Source: Gemmatimonadota bacterium
GTDB lineage: Bacteria > Gemmatimonadota > Gemmatimonadetes > Longimicrobiales > Gaopeijiaceae
Assembly: GCA_028873815.1 (NCBI GenBank)
Contig: JAPPNN010000042.1
Location: 1-57,554 of the forward strand
Direction of reading: 5' to 3'
Length of the DNA: 57,554 nt
The notes below the pieces were generated by a model. It was not told the origin of the DNA. It was given only the letters and a program-made list of their open reading frames with translations, and ran no database searches. Position 1 is the stretch's first letter; each line of letters starts with the position of its first letter. Below are positions 41,813 through 51,500 of this stretch, piece by piece. The translations under genes and the position numbers were made by a program.

Positions 41813-42787
41813 ATGAAGGAACGCGATCGTGACGTACCGGTCGAGGCGGCGCGGGTGGCCGACCACTACGTTGAGGCAATCCTCGCGGCAGTCGAGCACA
41901 GTCGGCGCCCGGCCACCCGCCGGGTTTACGCCTGTGCCTGGAGGAAGTTCAGAGAGTGGGCCAGGGAGGAAGGGCTCCCGTCGCTGCCGGCCGACCCGAT
42001 GACGGTGGCGGCGTATCTGGTGTACCGGATGAGGCAGGGTCTCTCCATCTCGTCATTGGAGCTGGATCGCAAGGCGATCGGTTACTATCACCGGATCGCC
42101 GGCCGAATGAACCCTTCGTTGGCGGAGGGGGTTCGCAACACGATGGCCGGATTGCGGAACCAGTTGACGGACGGGGGCCGGAACAATCCGCGCCAGGCGC
42201 GCGGGCTGACGGCCCGGTTGCTCCAGCGGATCGAGGACACCGCGCATCGGCAGCGCACGGGACCGTCGGGGCGTACCGAGTCGGTCGCCTTCGCCCGCCG
42301 CAGGGGGAACGTCGACATTGCGCTGGTATCCGTGATGCGCGACGGGCTGCTGCGCCGCGGAGAAGCCGCCGAGCTTCGCTGGCGGGACATCGAGTTCGTC
42401 CACGACGGGAGCGCGCGCGTCACGATTCGGCGGTCCAAGACGTCGTCGGCCTCGGCCGTGCAGTTCATCGGAATGAAAGCGGCCATCGCGCTCCGCTACA
42501 TCCGGCCGGCCGACCCCGACCCGGACGCGCGCGTCTTCGGAATCGTCCGCGGCCGCACGATCTCCAACCGGATCGCCAGGATGGCGCGGGCAGCCGGCCT
42601 CGGCGAGGGCTTCACCGGCCACTCGCCGCGGGTGGGGATGGCGCAGGACCTCACCGCGAAGGGGATGGGCCTGAGCGCGATCATGGTGGCCGGCCGCTGG
42701 AAGTCGGAACGGATGCCGGCGTATTACAGCCGGGGAGAGGAGGCGGGCCGCGGAGCCGTGGCGAGGTACTATGGGGACTTCGAGTGA
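41813..42787 (+). CDS. tyrosine-type site-specific recombinase/integrase
   Basis: A 324-residue tyrosine recombinase. An N-terminal SAM-like core-binding domain (RPATRRVYACAWRKFREWA) precedes a catalytic domain with the first Arg in DGLLRRGEAAELRW, Lys in RRSKTSSAS, HxxR in TGHSPRVG (H270, R273), GRWKS and the nucleophile Tyr in MPAYYSR (Y304 or Y305). The pentad looks intact. The ATG with GGGAGG 6 bases upstream (41801-41806) is preferred over a GTG at 41774. No phage, plasmid or second transposition gene is nearby. Its neighbour is the headless surface gene, transcribed in the opposite direction. Confidence 0.9.
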   Translation: MKERDRDVPVEAARVADHYVEAILAAVEHSRRPATRRVYACAWRKFREWAREEGLPSLPADPMTVAAYLVYRMRQGLSISSLELDRKAIGYYHRIAGRMNPSLAEGVRNTMAGLRNQLTDGGRNNPRQARGLTARLLQRIEDTAHRQRTGPSGRTESVAFARRRGNVDIALVSVMRDGLLRRGEAAELRWRDIEFVHDGSARVTIRRSKTSSASAVQFIGMKAAIALRYIRPADPDPDARVFGIVRGRTISNRIARMARAAGLGEGFTGHSPRVGMAQDLTAKGMGLSAIMVAGRWKSERMPAYYSRGEEAGRGAVARYYGDFE

Positions 42788-42797
42788 TGCGGGCGCT

Positions 42798-42803
42798 TAG
42801 ATT
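42798..42803 (+). promoter_or_regulatory. candidate -10 box (TAGATT) for leaderless ABC-F transcript
   Basis: TAGATT ends 6 bases before the ATG at 42810, and no Shine-Dalgarno sequence intervenes (CCCCCA). The -35 region is weak. The geometry repeats that at 17789, 51791 and 55960. Confidence 0.5.
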
Positions 42804-42809
42804 CCCCCA

Positions 42810-44828
42810 ATGATCTCCGCCACCAACCTCTCCAAATCCTTCGGCGAACGGGTCCTCTTCGAGGGCGCTTCGTTTCGCCTCAACCCCGGTGAGCGCTACG
42901 GACTGGTCGGCGCCAACGGTTCGGGCAAGACGACCCTGCTGAACATCCTGGCCGGGGACATGGAGGCGAGCGGGGGGTCGGTCGACATGCCCCGGCGGAT
43001 CCGTCTCGGGGTGTTGCGGCAGGACCGCTTCCTGTACGAGGACGAGCAGATCCTGCAGGTCACCCTCATGGGCAACGAGGAGCTGTGGCGCGCGATGGCC
43101 GAACGGGACGAGGTCCTGGCGCGCGCCGGCGAGCACTTCGACGCCGAGCGCTTCTCGCGGGTCGAGGAGGTCTTCGAGCGGCACGACGGCTACACGGCCG
43201 AGCCGCGGGCGGCGGCGATCCTGGAGGGACTCGGACTGCCGGCCAAGGTCCACCACGACCCGCTCTCCACCCTCTCCGGGGGCTTTCGCCTGCGGGTGCT
43301 GCTGGCCCAGGTCCTGGCGAGCGCCCCCGACGCGCTCCTCCTCGACGAGCCCACCAATCACCTCGACATCGTCTCGATCCGCTGGCTGGAGAAGTTCCTG
43401 CGGGGATTCCGCGGTCCCGTCGTCGTGATCAGCCACGACCACCGATTCCTCGACAACGTGGCCACGCACATCCTCGACATCGACTACGAGACCGTGATCG
43501 GGTACCCGGGCAACTACACGCGCTTCCTCGAGGCCAAGGCGGCCGAGCGCGAGCGCCGCGAGAAGGAGATCGCCGTGCGGGAGCGCGAGATCGCGCACCA
43601 CCGCAAGTTTGTCGACCGCTTCCGCGCCAAGGCGTCCAAGGCGCGCCAGGCGCAGAGCAAGCTGCGGCTGATCGAAAAGAAGGCCGAATCGCTGGTGGAG
43701 TTGCCGAAGAGCTCCAGGCGCTACCCGACCTTCCGCTTCGAGCAGCGGAGGCCCAGCGGCCGCGAAGTCCTGCGGGTGAAGGGCGTCGGCAAGTCGTTCG
43801 GGGACAACCGGGTGCTGCGGGACGTCAACCTGCGGGTGGGCCGGGGCGACCGCCTCGCGATCGTGGGCCCCAACGGGATCGGCAAGTCCACCCTGCTCAA
43901 GATCGTCGTGGGGCGGTTGGAGGCCGACCAGGGTTCGGTCGAGTGGGGATACGAGACCTGGCCCGGCTACTTCGCGCAGGACCCGAAGGACCACCTGACG
44001 GCCGGAGCCCGAGCCGGAGCATCCGAGCGCCGCACCGCCGAGGCCTGGATCAGCGACTACTGCGAGGGCAAGGGCACCGGGTTCGCGCGCGGCAAGATGG
44101 GGATGGTGCTCTTCACCGGCGACGACGCCGACAAGCGCCTCGGCGCGCTCTCGGGAGGAGAGTCCGCGCGGCTGGTGCTGTGCAGCCTCATGATCCGCGC
44201 GCCCAACGTCCTCGTGCTCGACGAGCCGACCAACCACCTGGACCTGGAGTCGATCGAGGCGCTGGTCGACGGGCTGAAGCACTTCGCGGGCACGCTGGTG
44301 TTCGTGTCGCACGACCGCTGGTTCGTCGGGCGCCTGGCCAACCGGATCGTGGAGATCACCGAAGACGGCATGCGCGACTACCGCGGCACCTACGAGGAGT
44401 ACGTGCACCACTGCGGCGACGACCACCTCGACACCGACACCGTGCTCGAGCAGGCCCGGGCGGACGCCAGGGCCGAAAGCCGCCGCTCACGCGCCCCGGG
44501 TGCCACCGACGGCGAGGCCCCCCGGAGTACGAGCCACGACACGTGGGGAAAGAACCGCCGCGCCCGCGCCCGCCGCGACCGCAGGCTGCGCGAACTGGAG
44601 ACCGCCGGCGCGAAGCTCGCAGAGCAGATCGACGCAGCCGAAGCGCGCGTGTCCGAAATTGACGCAGTCTTCGCGTCCCCTACCTTCTACGAACAATCGG
44701 CGCCCGAGGAGGTCCAGACGCTGCAGGCCGAGCGCCAGGAACTGACCGGCCGAATCGCGCGCCTGATGCGAGAGTGGGAAGCCGTGGAGGCGGAAGTCGA
44801 AGCCAACCAATCAAGAAATGGAAAGTAA
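42810..44828 (+). CDS. ABC-F family ATP-binding protein
   Basis: A soluble tandem ABC ATPase of 672 residues without membrane domains; ABC-F proteins act on ribosomes as translation factors or antibiotic-protection factors. The first cassette has GANGSGKTTLLN, LSTLSGGFRLRVLLAQ and LLLDEPTNHLDI; the second has GPNGIGKSTLLK, LSGGESARLVLCSL and LVLDEPTNHLDL. Between them lies the charged linker helix pair (AAERERREKEIAVRERE). A C-terminal coiled-coil extension (about residues 560-672) resembles that of Uup-type members. Subfamily is not certain. It is followed by a TAA inside an AT-rich operator-like patch. Confidence 0.93.
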   Translation: MISATNLSKSFGERVLFEGASFRLNPGERYGLVGANGSGKTTLLNILAGDMEASGGSVDMPRRIRLGVLRQDRFLYEDEQILQVTLMGNEELWRAMAERDEVLARAGEHFDAERFSRVEEVFERHDGYTAEPRAAAILEGLGLPAKVHHDPLSTLSGGFRLRVLLAQVLASAPDALLLDEPTNHLDIVSIRWLEKFLRGFRGPVVVISHDHRFLDNVATHILDIDYETVIGYPGNYTRFLEAKAAERERREKEIAVREREIAHHRKFVDRFRAKASKARQAQSKLRLIEKKAESLVELPKSSRRYPTFRFEQRRPSGREVLRVKGVGKSFGDNRVLRDVNLRVGRGDRLAIVGPNGIGKSTLLKIVVGRLEADQGSVEWGYETWPGYFAQDPKDHLTAGARAGASERRTAEAWISDYCEGKGTGFARGKMGMVLFTGDDADKRLGALSGGESARLVLCSLMIRAPNVLVLDEPTNHLDLESIEALVDGLKHFAGTLVFVSHDRWFVGRLANRIVEITEDGMRDYRGTYEEYVHHCGDDHLDTDTVLEQARADARAESRRSRAPGATDGEAPRSTSHDTWGKNRRARARRDRRLRELETAGAKLAEQIDAAEARVSEIDAVFASPTFYEQSAPEEVQTLQAERQELTGRIARLMREWEAVEAEVEANQSRNGK

Positions 44829-44857
44829 ACATGACAAACTGTAAACTTTTCATTACA
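44819..44857. promoter_or_regulatory. operator-like palindromes (TGTAA-N8-TTACA) at the DUF1684 gene
   Basis: TGTAA-N8-TTACA lies at 44840-44857. A degenerate copy (TGGAA-N8-TGACA) lies at 44819-44836, again exactly 21 bp upstream, as in the tandem pair before ftsY. The patch is AT-rich and spans the ABC-F stop codon and the first candidate ATG of the lipoprotein gene. A shared regulator for both loci is inferred. Confidence 0.55.
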
Positions 44858-45820
44858 TCGCGTCCCACGGTGTTGCGGGCAACCCCGGTTCTCGCCCCGG
44901 TCTTCGTCACCGTGGCCGCTTTCACCGCCGGATGCACGGGCGACCCCGGCCCCGATCCCGACCTCGTCACCCCGGAAGTCCTCGCGGAGGAACACGCGGA
45001 GTGGCGCGCGAACCGCCACCGCAGCCTCACGAACCCGGCTGCGGGCGTCATCAGCTGGGCCGGCCTCTGGGCCCTCGCGGAGGGCCCCAACCGCTTCGGC
45101 TCCGACCCCTCGCTCGCGATCGTGCTGCCGCCCGAGGACGCCCCTCCCTTCGCAGGAACCCTCCACCTCGAGAACGGCGAAGTGCGTCTGGTGCCGGAGG
45201 CAGAGAGCGGCCTGACCCTCGACGTCGCCTCGGCGGTCACGGAAGAACTCCCTCTCCGCAGCGACCGCCAGGACAATACCACCATCCTCGCGCTGGGATC
45301 CCTCGGCCTGCGCATCCACTCCGAGCGCGGGACGGACCGCCTCTGGCTGCGCGTCTGGGACCGCGACGCGCCCCGCCTCGCCGCCTTCCAGCTCCCCGAC
45401 TACTTCCCGGTCAGCACCGATTGGCGGCTCCCGGCCCGGTTCGACCCCTACCCCGAACCCCGCATCGTCCCCCTCGCGGACGTGCGCGGCGGCACCGTCG
45501 AGAACGAGTCGCCCGGCGAACTGGTCTTCGAGGTAGGGGACCGCGAGCACCGCCTCGTCGCCTTCGCGCGCGCCACCAGCAGCAGCTACTTCATCTCGCT
45601 GTGGGACTCCACGGCCGTCTCGGACACCTATCAGGGCGGCCGCTACATGCGCGTCCCCCGCGCGAACGACCAGGGCTGGACCGTCATCGACTTCAACCGC
45701 GCCTACAACCCGCCCTGCGTCTTCACCCCGTTCTCGGTGTGCAGCCTGCCGCCCCGCGACAACCGCCTGCAGGTGGCGGTCACGGCGGGCGAGAAGCGTC
45801 CGGCGGAGCCGGCCTACTGA
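44831..45820 (+). CDS. DUF1684-type lipoprotein
   Basis: A 329-residue protein with a lipoprotein signal (VFVTVAAFTAGC, lipobox Cys near residue 35). A domain resembling DUF1684 follows: LTNPAAGVISWAGLWALAEG near the start, YFPVSTDWRLPARFDP in the middle and the signature GGRYMRVPRANDQGWTVIDFNRAYNPPC near the end, with its core VIDFNRAYNPPC. The biochemical role of this family is not known. The ATG used here sits inside an AT-rich operator-like patch; a GTG at 44870 would give a cleaner signal peptide (LRATPVLAPVF) and leave the operator upstream. It is convergent with the next lipoprotein gene, 18 bases apart. Confidence 0.82.
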   Translation: MTNCKLFITSRPTVLRATPVLAPVFVTVAAFTAGCTGDPGPDPDLVTPEVLAEEHAEWRANRHRSLTNPAAGVISWAGLWALAEGPNRFGSDPSLAIVLPPEDAPPFAGTLHLENGEVRLVPEAESGLTLDVASAVTEELPLRSDRQDNTTILALGSLGLRIHSERGTDRLWLRVWDRDAPRLAAFQLPDYFPVSTDWRLPARFDPYPEPRIVPLADVRGGTVENESPGELVFEVGDREHRLVAFARATSSSYFISLWDSTAVSDTYQGGRYMRVPRANDQGWTVIDFNRAYNPPCVFTPFSVCSLPPRDNRLQVAVTAGEKRPAEPAY

Positions 45821-45838
45821 CGGCCGCCGCCGGCCCGG

Positions 45839-46459
45839 CTAACCGTCCAGGTACTTCTCCGGGATCGGCCCCGCGTCCGGCTCGTGCTGCCAGAAGATGC
45901 TCAGGATCCACCAGCGCTCCCCGTCGTGCAGGAGCTGGAACGAGTTGATGCCGCGGTTGAAGGGCTCCTCGTTCGGGTCGTCGGTGCGCATGGACGCGTA
46001 ACTGCTGAAGCGGTGCGCGATGTCGCCGTAGACCTCGGTGACGTTGCCGATCTCGACCTCGTAGAACCCTTCGGCTTCGAAGAACTCGTCCGTGCCCTCC
46101 GCAAACTCCTCGGGCGAAACCGAGTTGATCGAGTTCCGGCGGCCGTTCTCCAGGTGTTCGGTGGCCACCGGCATCAGGCGCGCGCCCGGCAGGAAGAGGG
46201 AACGGAAACGGTCCCAGTCCCGCGGCACGCCGGCATCGCCCGAGATGGATTCGTAGACGGCGGTTACGATCGCTTCCACCGACTCCACGTCGGCGAGGTC
46301 GGCCATCGGGGCGGGCGGCATCTCATGGACCTCGGCGGCCATCGGTTCGGCTTCGGCCCCCTCGCCCTCGCCCGCGTGCTCCGGCGCGGCGCACGCAACC
46401 GTCAGCGCCAGCAGGGCGGCGAACAGCGGCGGCCGCAGCGTGTCCTGTTTCGATCTCAT
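45839..46459 (-). CDS. lipoprotein with a SnoaL/NTF2-like domain
   Basis: A 206-residue predicted lipoprotein. The signal PPLFAALLALTVAC ends at Cys23, and an acidic, Glu/Ala/Pro-rich linker follows (about residues 26-52). The rest looks like an NTF2/SnoaL-like cone fold: VEAIVTAVYESISG, DWDRFRSLFLPGARLMPV, then FFEAEGFYEVEIGNVTEVYG and GINSFQLLHDGERWWILSIFW. Members bind or act on varied small ligands, so function is open. The start has a good ribosome binding site on the minus strand (GGAGGGA, 6 bases before ATG). Confidence 0.82.
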   Translation of the reverse strand: MRSKQDTLRPPLFAALLALTVACAAPEHAGEGEGAEAEPMAAEVHEMPPAPMADLADVESVEAIVTAVYESISGDAGVPRDWDRFRSLFLPGARLMPVATEHLENGRRNSINSVSPEEFAEGTDEFFEAEGFYEVEIGNVTEVYGDIAHRFSSYASMRTDDPNEEPFNRGINSFQLLHDGERWWILSIFWQHEPDAGPIPEKYLDG

Positions 46460-46663
46460 GGCAATCCCTCCAGGGGTGTGTCCTGTGACTGGGCGGCCGG
46501 GGCCGTGCCACGTCCGCGGTCAGCCCCAAGGTTCGGTCGGCGCCCACAGCGCCGCAAGGTGGCTGCGAGCCGCAAGGTCGCCTCGCCCGGGCAGCGCCCG
46601 CTTCATTGCGCGGGTGCGCGGCGTCCCCGATACTGTGCCTTTCCCTCAAGAGTGAGATTCCCC

Positions 46664-48418
46664 ATGGCCCTTCAGCCTCCCCAGGCAGGTACCGGAGTCC
46701 GTTTCCAGCCCGACGAGAAGCCCGCGTTTCCCATCGCGATCGGACTGGCGCTGCAGTACTGCATTCTCACGCTCGGTCCGATCGTCATCACGATCGCGAT
46801 CGTGGTGCGCACCGCCGGCGAGAGCGAGCTGTTCCTGTCGTGGGCGGCGTGCGCGGCGCTCCTGGTCAGCGGCATCACCACCATGGTGCAGGCCAGGCGG
46901 GTGTGGCGGTTCGGGTCGGGCTACATCCTCCTGATGGGCACGTCGGGCGCGTTCATCGCGGTGGCGGTCACCTCGCTCGCCCGGGGAGGACCCGGGATGC
47001 TGGCCACGCTCGTCGCCGTCTCGGCGCTCTTCCAGTTCCTGCTCGCGTCGCGGCTCGCGCTGCTTCGGCGCATCATCACGCCCACCGTTGCCGGCACCGT
47101 GATCATGCTGATCGCGGTCACGGTCATGCCGCTCCTCCTCGATCTGATCGAGCAGGTGCCCCAGGGCGTGGCGCCCGCGGCCGGCCCCGTCACGGCGGTT
47201 GCCACGCTCGTCGTCACCATGGTCATCATCCTCCGGGCCAGCGGCGCGATGCGGCTCTGGGGCCCGGTGATCGGCATCGTGACCGGCTGCATTTTCGCCG
47301 CCTACTTCGATCTGTTCTCGTGGGAGCAGGTGGCCGCGGCCCCGTGGATCGGGCTGCCGGTGGCCGGCTGGCCCGGCTTCGACTTCAGCTTCGACGCGAC
47401 CTTCTGGGCGCTGCTGCCCGCCTTCGTGTTCGTCACGCTCGTTGGGGCGATCGAGACCATCGGCGACGCCGTGGCCGTGCAGCGCGTTTCGTGGCGCGAC
47501 GGCCGGGCCACGGACTTCCGCGGGGTCCAGGGCGCGGTCATGGCCGACGGGCTGGGCAATTTCCTCTCGGGGCTGCTCGCCACCGTGCCCAACACCACGT
47601 ATTCGAGCAGTGTGTCGATCGTCGAGATCACCGGCGTCGCCGCCAGGCGTGTAGGCGTCTGCATCGGATTCGGGTTCCTGGCGCTGGCCTTCCTGCCGAA
47701 GTTCGTGGCCGTCGTGCTCTCGATCCCGAACGCGGTCATCGGCGCCTACGGACTGGTGCTGATCGCCATCCTCTTCGTGCTGGGCATGCGCATCGTGGTC
47801 GGCGACGGGATGAACTACCGCAAGGCCGCGATCGTGGGCGTGTCGTTCTGGATCGGTTCGGGCTTCCAGGCCGGCGGCCTCTTCACCGGCCAGATGAGCC
47901 CATTCTTCGCCGAAATGCTCGGCAACGGGATGACGTCCGGCGGTCTGACCGCGCTCGTGCTGTCCGCGTTCGTCGAACTCACCGGCCCGCGCCGCAAGCG
48001 CCTCGCGACGAGCCTCGGCATGGACGCCCTGCCGAAGATCCAGGCGTTCCTCGGCGACTTTTCCGCGCGCGCCCGCTGGGACGATGCAATGGCCGGACGG
48101 GTCGCGCTGGCCGCCGAGGAGGCCCTGGTGAGCCTGTTGGGGGATGCGGGGGAGGAGGGCGACGATGCGGGCGCCGGGAGGCGGCTGCGTGTCAGCGTGC
48201 GCTCGGTGCCCGGGGCGGCGGAGCTGGAGTTCATCGCCGCGTCGGGAGAAGGGAACATCGAGGACCGCATCGCGCTGGTCGGAGAGCACGCGGTGGAGCT
48301 CCCGACCCAGCACGACTTCTCTTTGCGGCTGCTCCGTCACCTCGCGACCTCGGTGCGCCACCAGAAGTACCACGACGCCGACATCCTGAGCCTGCGCGTG
48401 GAGCGTCCCGCGGCCTAG
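46664..48418 (+). CDS. NCS2 nucleobase (xanthine/uracil-type) permease with a C-terminal GHKL-like domain
   Basis: A 584-residue fusion. Residues 20-440 form a 12-14-helix NCS2 transporter. The family signature is in GAIETIGDAVAVQRVSWRD, with FRGVQGAVMADGLGNFLSG, LATVPNTTYSSSVSIVEITG and GGLTALVLSAF. Residues 460-584 form a soluble domain resembling RsbW-type GHKL ATPase folds (RVALAAEEALVSLL, then LRLLRHLATSVRHQKYHDAD). The N-box Asn and the glycine-rich lid are not evident, so ATP binding is doubtful. The substrate is probably a purine or pyrimidine base, and the extra domain may gate transport. No purine genes are adjacent. Confidence 0.85.
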   Translation: MALQPPQAGTGVRFQPDEKPAFPIAIGLALQYCILTLGPIVITIAIVVRTAGESELFLSWAACAALLVSGITTMVQARRVWRFGSGYILLMGTSGAFIAVAVTSLARGGPGMLATLVAVSALFQFLLASRLALLRRIITPTVAGTVIMLIAVTVMPLLLDLIEQVPQGVAPAAGPVTAVATLVVTMVIILRASGAMRLWGPVIGIVTGCIFAAYFDLFSWEQVAAAPWIGLPVAGWPGFDFSFDATFWALLPAFVFVTLVGAIETIGDAVAVQRVSWRDGRATDFRGVQGAVMADGLGNFLSGLLATVPNTTYSSSVSIVEITGVAARRVGVCIGFGFLALAFLPKFVAVVLSIPNAVIGAYGLVLIAILFVLGMRIVVGDGMNYRKAAIVGVSFWIGSGFQAGGLFTGQMSPFFAEMLGNGMTSGGLTALVLSAFVELTGPRRKRLATSLGMDALPKIQAFLGDFSARARWDDAMAGRVALAAEEALVSLLGDAGEEGDDAGAGRRLRVSVRSVPGAAELEFIAASGEGNIEDRIALVGEHAVELPTQHDFSLRLLRHLATSVRHQKYHDADILSLRVERPAA

Positions 48419-48434
48419 CGGACCGGCACACGCA

Positions 48435-48475
48435 TTGCGAAAGCCCCTCGTGGCGCACAATTCTGCAATGTGCAG
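48435..48475 (+). promoter_or_regulatory. candidate promoter with overlapping inverted repeat upstream of the subtilase gene
   Basis: TTGCGA (48435-48440) and ACAATT (48457-48462) are 16 bp apart. A perfect inverted repeat CTGCA-ATG-TGCAG (48463-48475) sits on the expected start site, where an operator would block transcription. The repeat is short, so chance cannot be excluded. Confidence 0.4.
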
Positions 48476-48508
48476 ACCGTCCCGACGCCTTGATCCCGGA
48501 GTGCCATC

Positions 48509-51500
48509 ATGCGACCCAAGGCCGCAGTTCCCGCGCGTTCTCTCCTGATCCTCGCAACCCTGGGCGCAGTCGCCGTCATCGCGGCGGCCTTGCCGTCCGC
48601 CGCGGCCGCCCAGCCCGAACGGCGGCCCTACCTGTTCAAGGACGCGCGCGGCGAGCTCGCGCAGGCGCGTGCCCGCGGCGAGAGCGAAGTCGTGCTGGTG
48701 ATCGCCTCGATGCCGGGGCGGAACGCGCGCGTGGCGGCGGCCGTCGAGGGCATGGGGGGCCGGGTGGGGTTCCGTGCGGACGAGGTGGACTATCTGCGCG
48801 CGTGGGTGCCGGTCGACCGCGTCGAGGAGATGGTCGCGCTCGGTGACGTGCATAGCGTGGATGTCTCGATTACGGGCCGGCCGCGCTCGTTCGGGCTGGC
48901 CGGTGGGGAGGCGGAGGTGCCCGCGCTGCCCGCCGACACCGTCTGGCCGCCCGTCCTCGGCGAACAGCCGCTCAGCAACCGCTACAGCCCGCTCGGCGAC
49001 ATGCGCGCGCTCGAGTTCCGCGAGGAGAACCCGACCTGGGACGGGCGCGGCGTGGTCGTCGCCATGATCGACATGCTGCCCGACATGCTGCTGCCCGAGT
49101 TGCAGACCGCGCGCGCGATGGACGGGTCCGAGATCCCCAAGATCGCGGTCTACCGGAACGTCCTGGACCCCGAAATCGAGGACAACGGCTGGTGGCTGGA
49201 CATGGACGACATGGTCGAGGCGGCCGGCGGCTCCTTCGTCTACCGCGACTCGACGTACACGGCCCCGCGCGACGGCCTCTTCCGGATCGCCGTGTTCGAC
49301 GAGGTCAGGGCCGACACCATGGGCGTGTACGGATCCAACCTGGAGCGCGACATCAACCGCGACGGCAACCCGGAGGGGTCGAGCCGCCTCTTCGCGGTGC
49401 TGTGGGACGAGGCGGCCGGCGACGTCTGGGTCGACGTCGACCAGGACCTCGACTTCACCGACGAGACCGCGCTGGGCGAATACGACGAGCGGCCCGTGTT
49501 CGGGGTCTTCGGCACGGATGATCCGGAGACCGCGGTGCGCGAGTCGGTGGGCTTCGGGATCCAGATCGACCGCGACAAGGGCCGGGTGGCGCTCAACCTG
49601 GGCATCGCGTCGCACGGTACGCTGGTGGTCGGGGCGATCCTGGCCAGCCGCGGCGAGAGCGGGCGCTTCGAGGGCGTGGCCCCGGGGGCGCAGCTCGCGA
49701 GCGTGGGCGAAGGCGGATCGGCGTACGGCCAGACCGAGGCCACGATCGTTGCGGCCCGGGACGCGGCCGCCGATCTGATCTACTTCGAGCAGAGTTCGAA
49801 CATCACGCGCAACTACCTCCTGCGCGATGGCCGGCTGGTCCCCTCGGTGATCGGCGACCGCCTCGTGGAGCGGTATGGGGTCTCCATCTTCTCGCCCACC
49901 CACAACTTCCCCATCCTCGGCGCAATCGACGACATCGTGATGGGGCGGGGCGTGATCGGCATCGGCGGCCACGAGAGCAAGGACAACTTCTTCATGAACC
50001 ACGGCGTGCGCGTCGAGCACGACGACAACCTGCTCATCACGGGCGGCTACGGCCCGATGGGCGACGGCACGCTGAAGCCCGACGTAATCTCGCCCTCCAA
50101 CTACGTCAGCACCTGGCTGGGGTTCATCGAGGGACGCGCCATGGCAGGCCTCTTCCAGCTGCCGCCCGGCTACACGATCGCCGGCGGCACTTCGACGGCC
50201 ACGCCCACCGCCACCGGAGCCGGCGCGCTCCTGATCAGCGCGGCGCGGCAGGCGGGCATCCCGATCGACCCGTACCGCCTCAAGTACGCGATCACGCGGG
50301 GGGCGCGCTGGGTGCCCAACATCGCGGCCTACAAGCAGGGCAACGGCGTGGTGAGCGTTGCCGGGGCGTGGGACATCCTGCAGCAGCTCGAATCCGGCGC
50401 GCTGGCCGTCGACATCGAGGCGCGCTCGTCGGTGGTCACGCCGTACAGCCACCTGCTCCCGACCCCGCACACCGGCTTCGGCCTCTACGAGCGCAGCGGC
50501 TGGAAGGCGGGCGAGCGCGGCGAACGCACCGTGACCTACACGCGCACATCCGGCCCGTCCGGCAACATGACCTTCGACGTCACCTGGGAGGGCAACGACC
50601 ACGGCACCTATTCATCGCCGCTGACCGTCACCCTGCCGCTCAACACGCCGGTCGACTTCCCCGTGACCGTCACCCCGGCGGGGCATGGCGTGCATACCGC
50701 GCACCTGACCCTGCACCACGACGACGTGGCCGGGTACGCGCACCGGTCCCATGCGGCCATTGTGGCGCCCGAGCCCCTGAATTCGGCCAACGGCTACACG
50801 GCCAAACAGGAAGCCGAGGTCCCGCGCCCGGGGCTCAAGAGCTACTTCTTCGACGTGCCGGAGGGGACGACCGCGCTCAAGATCGACGTCGGGTGGGAGG
50901 AGCGCCCCGTCACCCTGGGCGTCTTCCGCCCCGACACGCGCGGCCAGCGCGGCGAGATGATCCGGAGCGACGCCGGAGGAATCACGCAGGTGGTGGCGAA
51001 CCCGATCGCGGGCACGTGGGAGGTGCGGCTGGGCGACATCGCCGACACGCGCAGCTTCGACTGGGAGCAGGCCAGGGAGCACGAACCGGTGCCGCCCACG
51101 GCCGCAACGCTCACGGTGTCGGCCTTGGCGGCCGACGTGGAGGTGGTCGCGGCGGGGATGGCCGCCGACAACGGGGCCCCGGCGGCCGCGGCGGCGGGCA
51201 CGGGAACGCACCAGGTGTGGATCACGAACCGCATGGCGTCCTTTACGGGGGGCGCGGTGAACACGCCGGTGGGTAGCGCGCGCCGCACGTACGACGCGAT
51301 CGCGCCCCTGGGCCAGCAGGTCTACGAGATCGAGGTGCTGCCCGGGTCCACGGCGCTGATGGTGCGCACCGAGGTGGACGGCGCTGGGGACGGCGCAGCG
51401 GGCGCCGACCTGGACGTCTACGTCTTCGATTGCACGGGGGACGAGTGCACCGGTGTCCGCGTGGACGGGGATCCTGTGGGCGACGAATCGGTGGTGGTGC

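Noticed and set aside
41813..42787. prophage or integrative element boundary
   Set aside because: Only the recombinase is present: no capsid, replication, mobilisation or tRNA attachment site is nearby, and both flanks are chromosomal genes. A solitary recombinase fits the cassette idea better.
46646..50602. 1318-codon open frame on the minus strand
   Set aside because: It is antisense to the NCS2 permease and subtilase genes, which carry unmistakable motifs. Its composition (His, Arg, Asp, Gly) is that of a GC-rich shadow frame.
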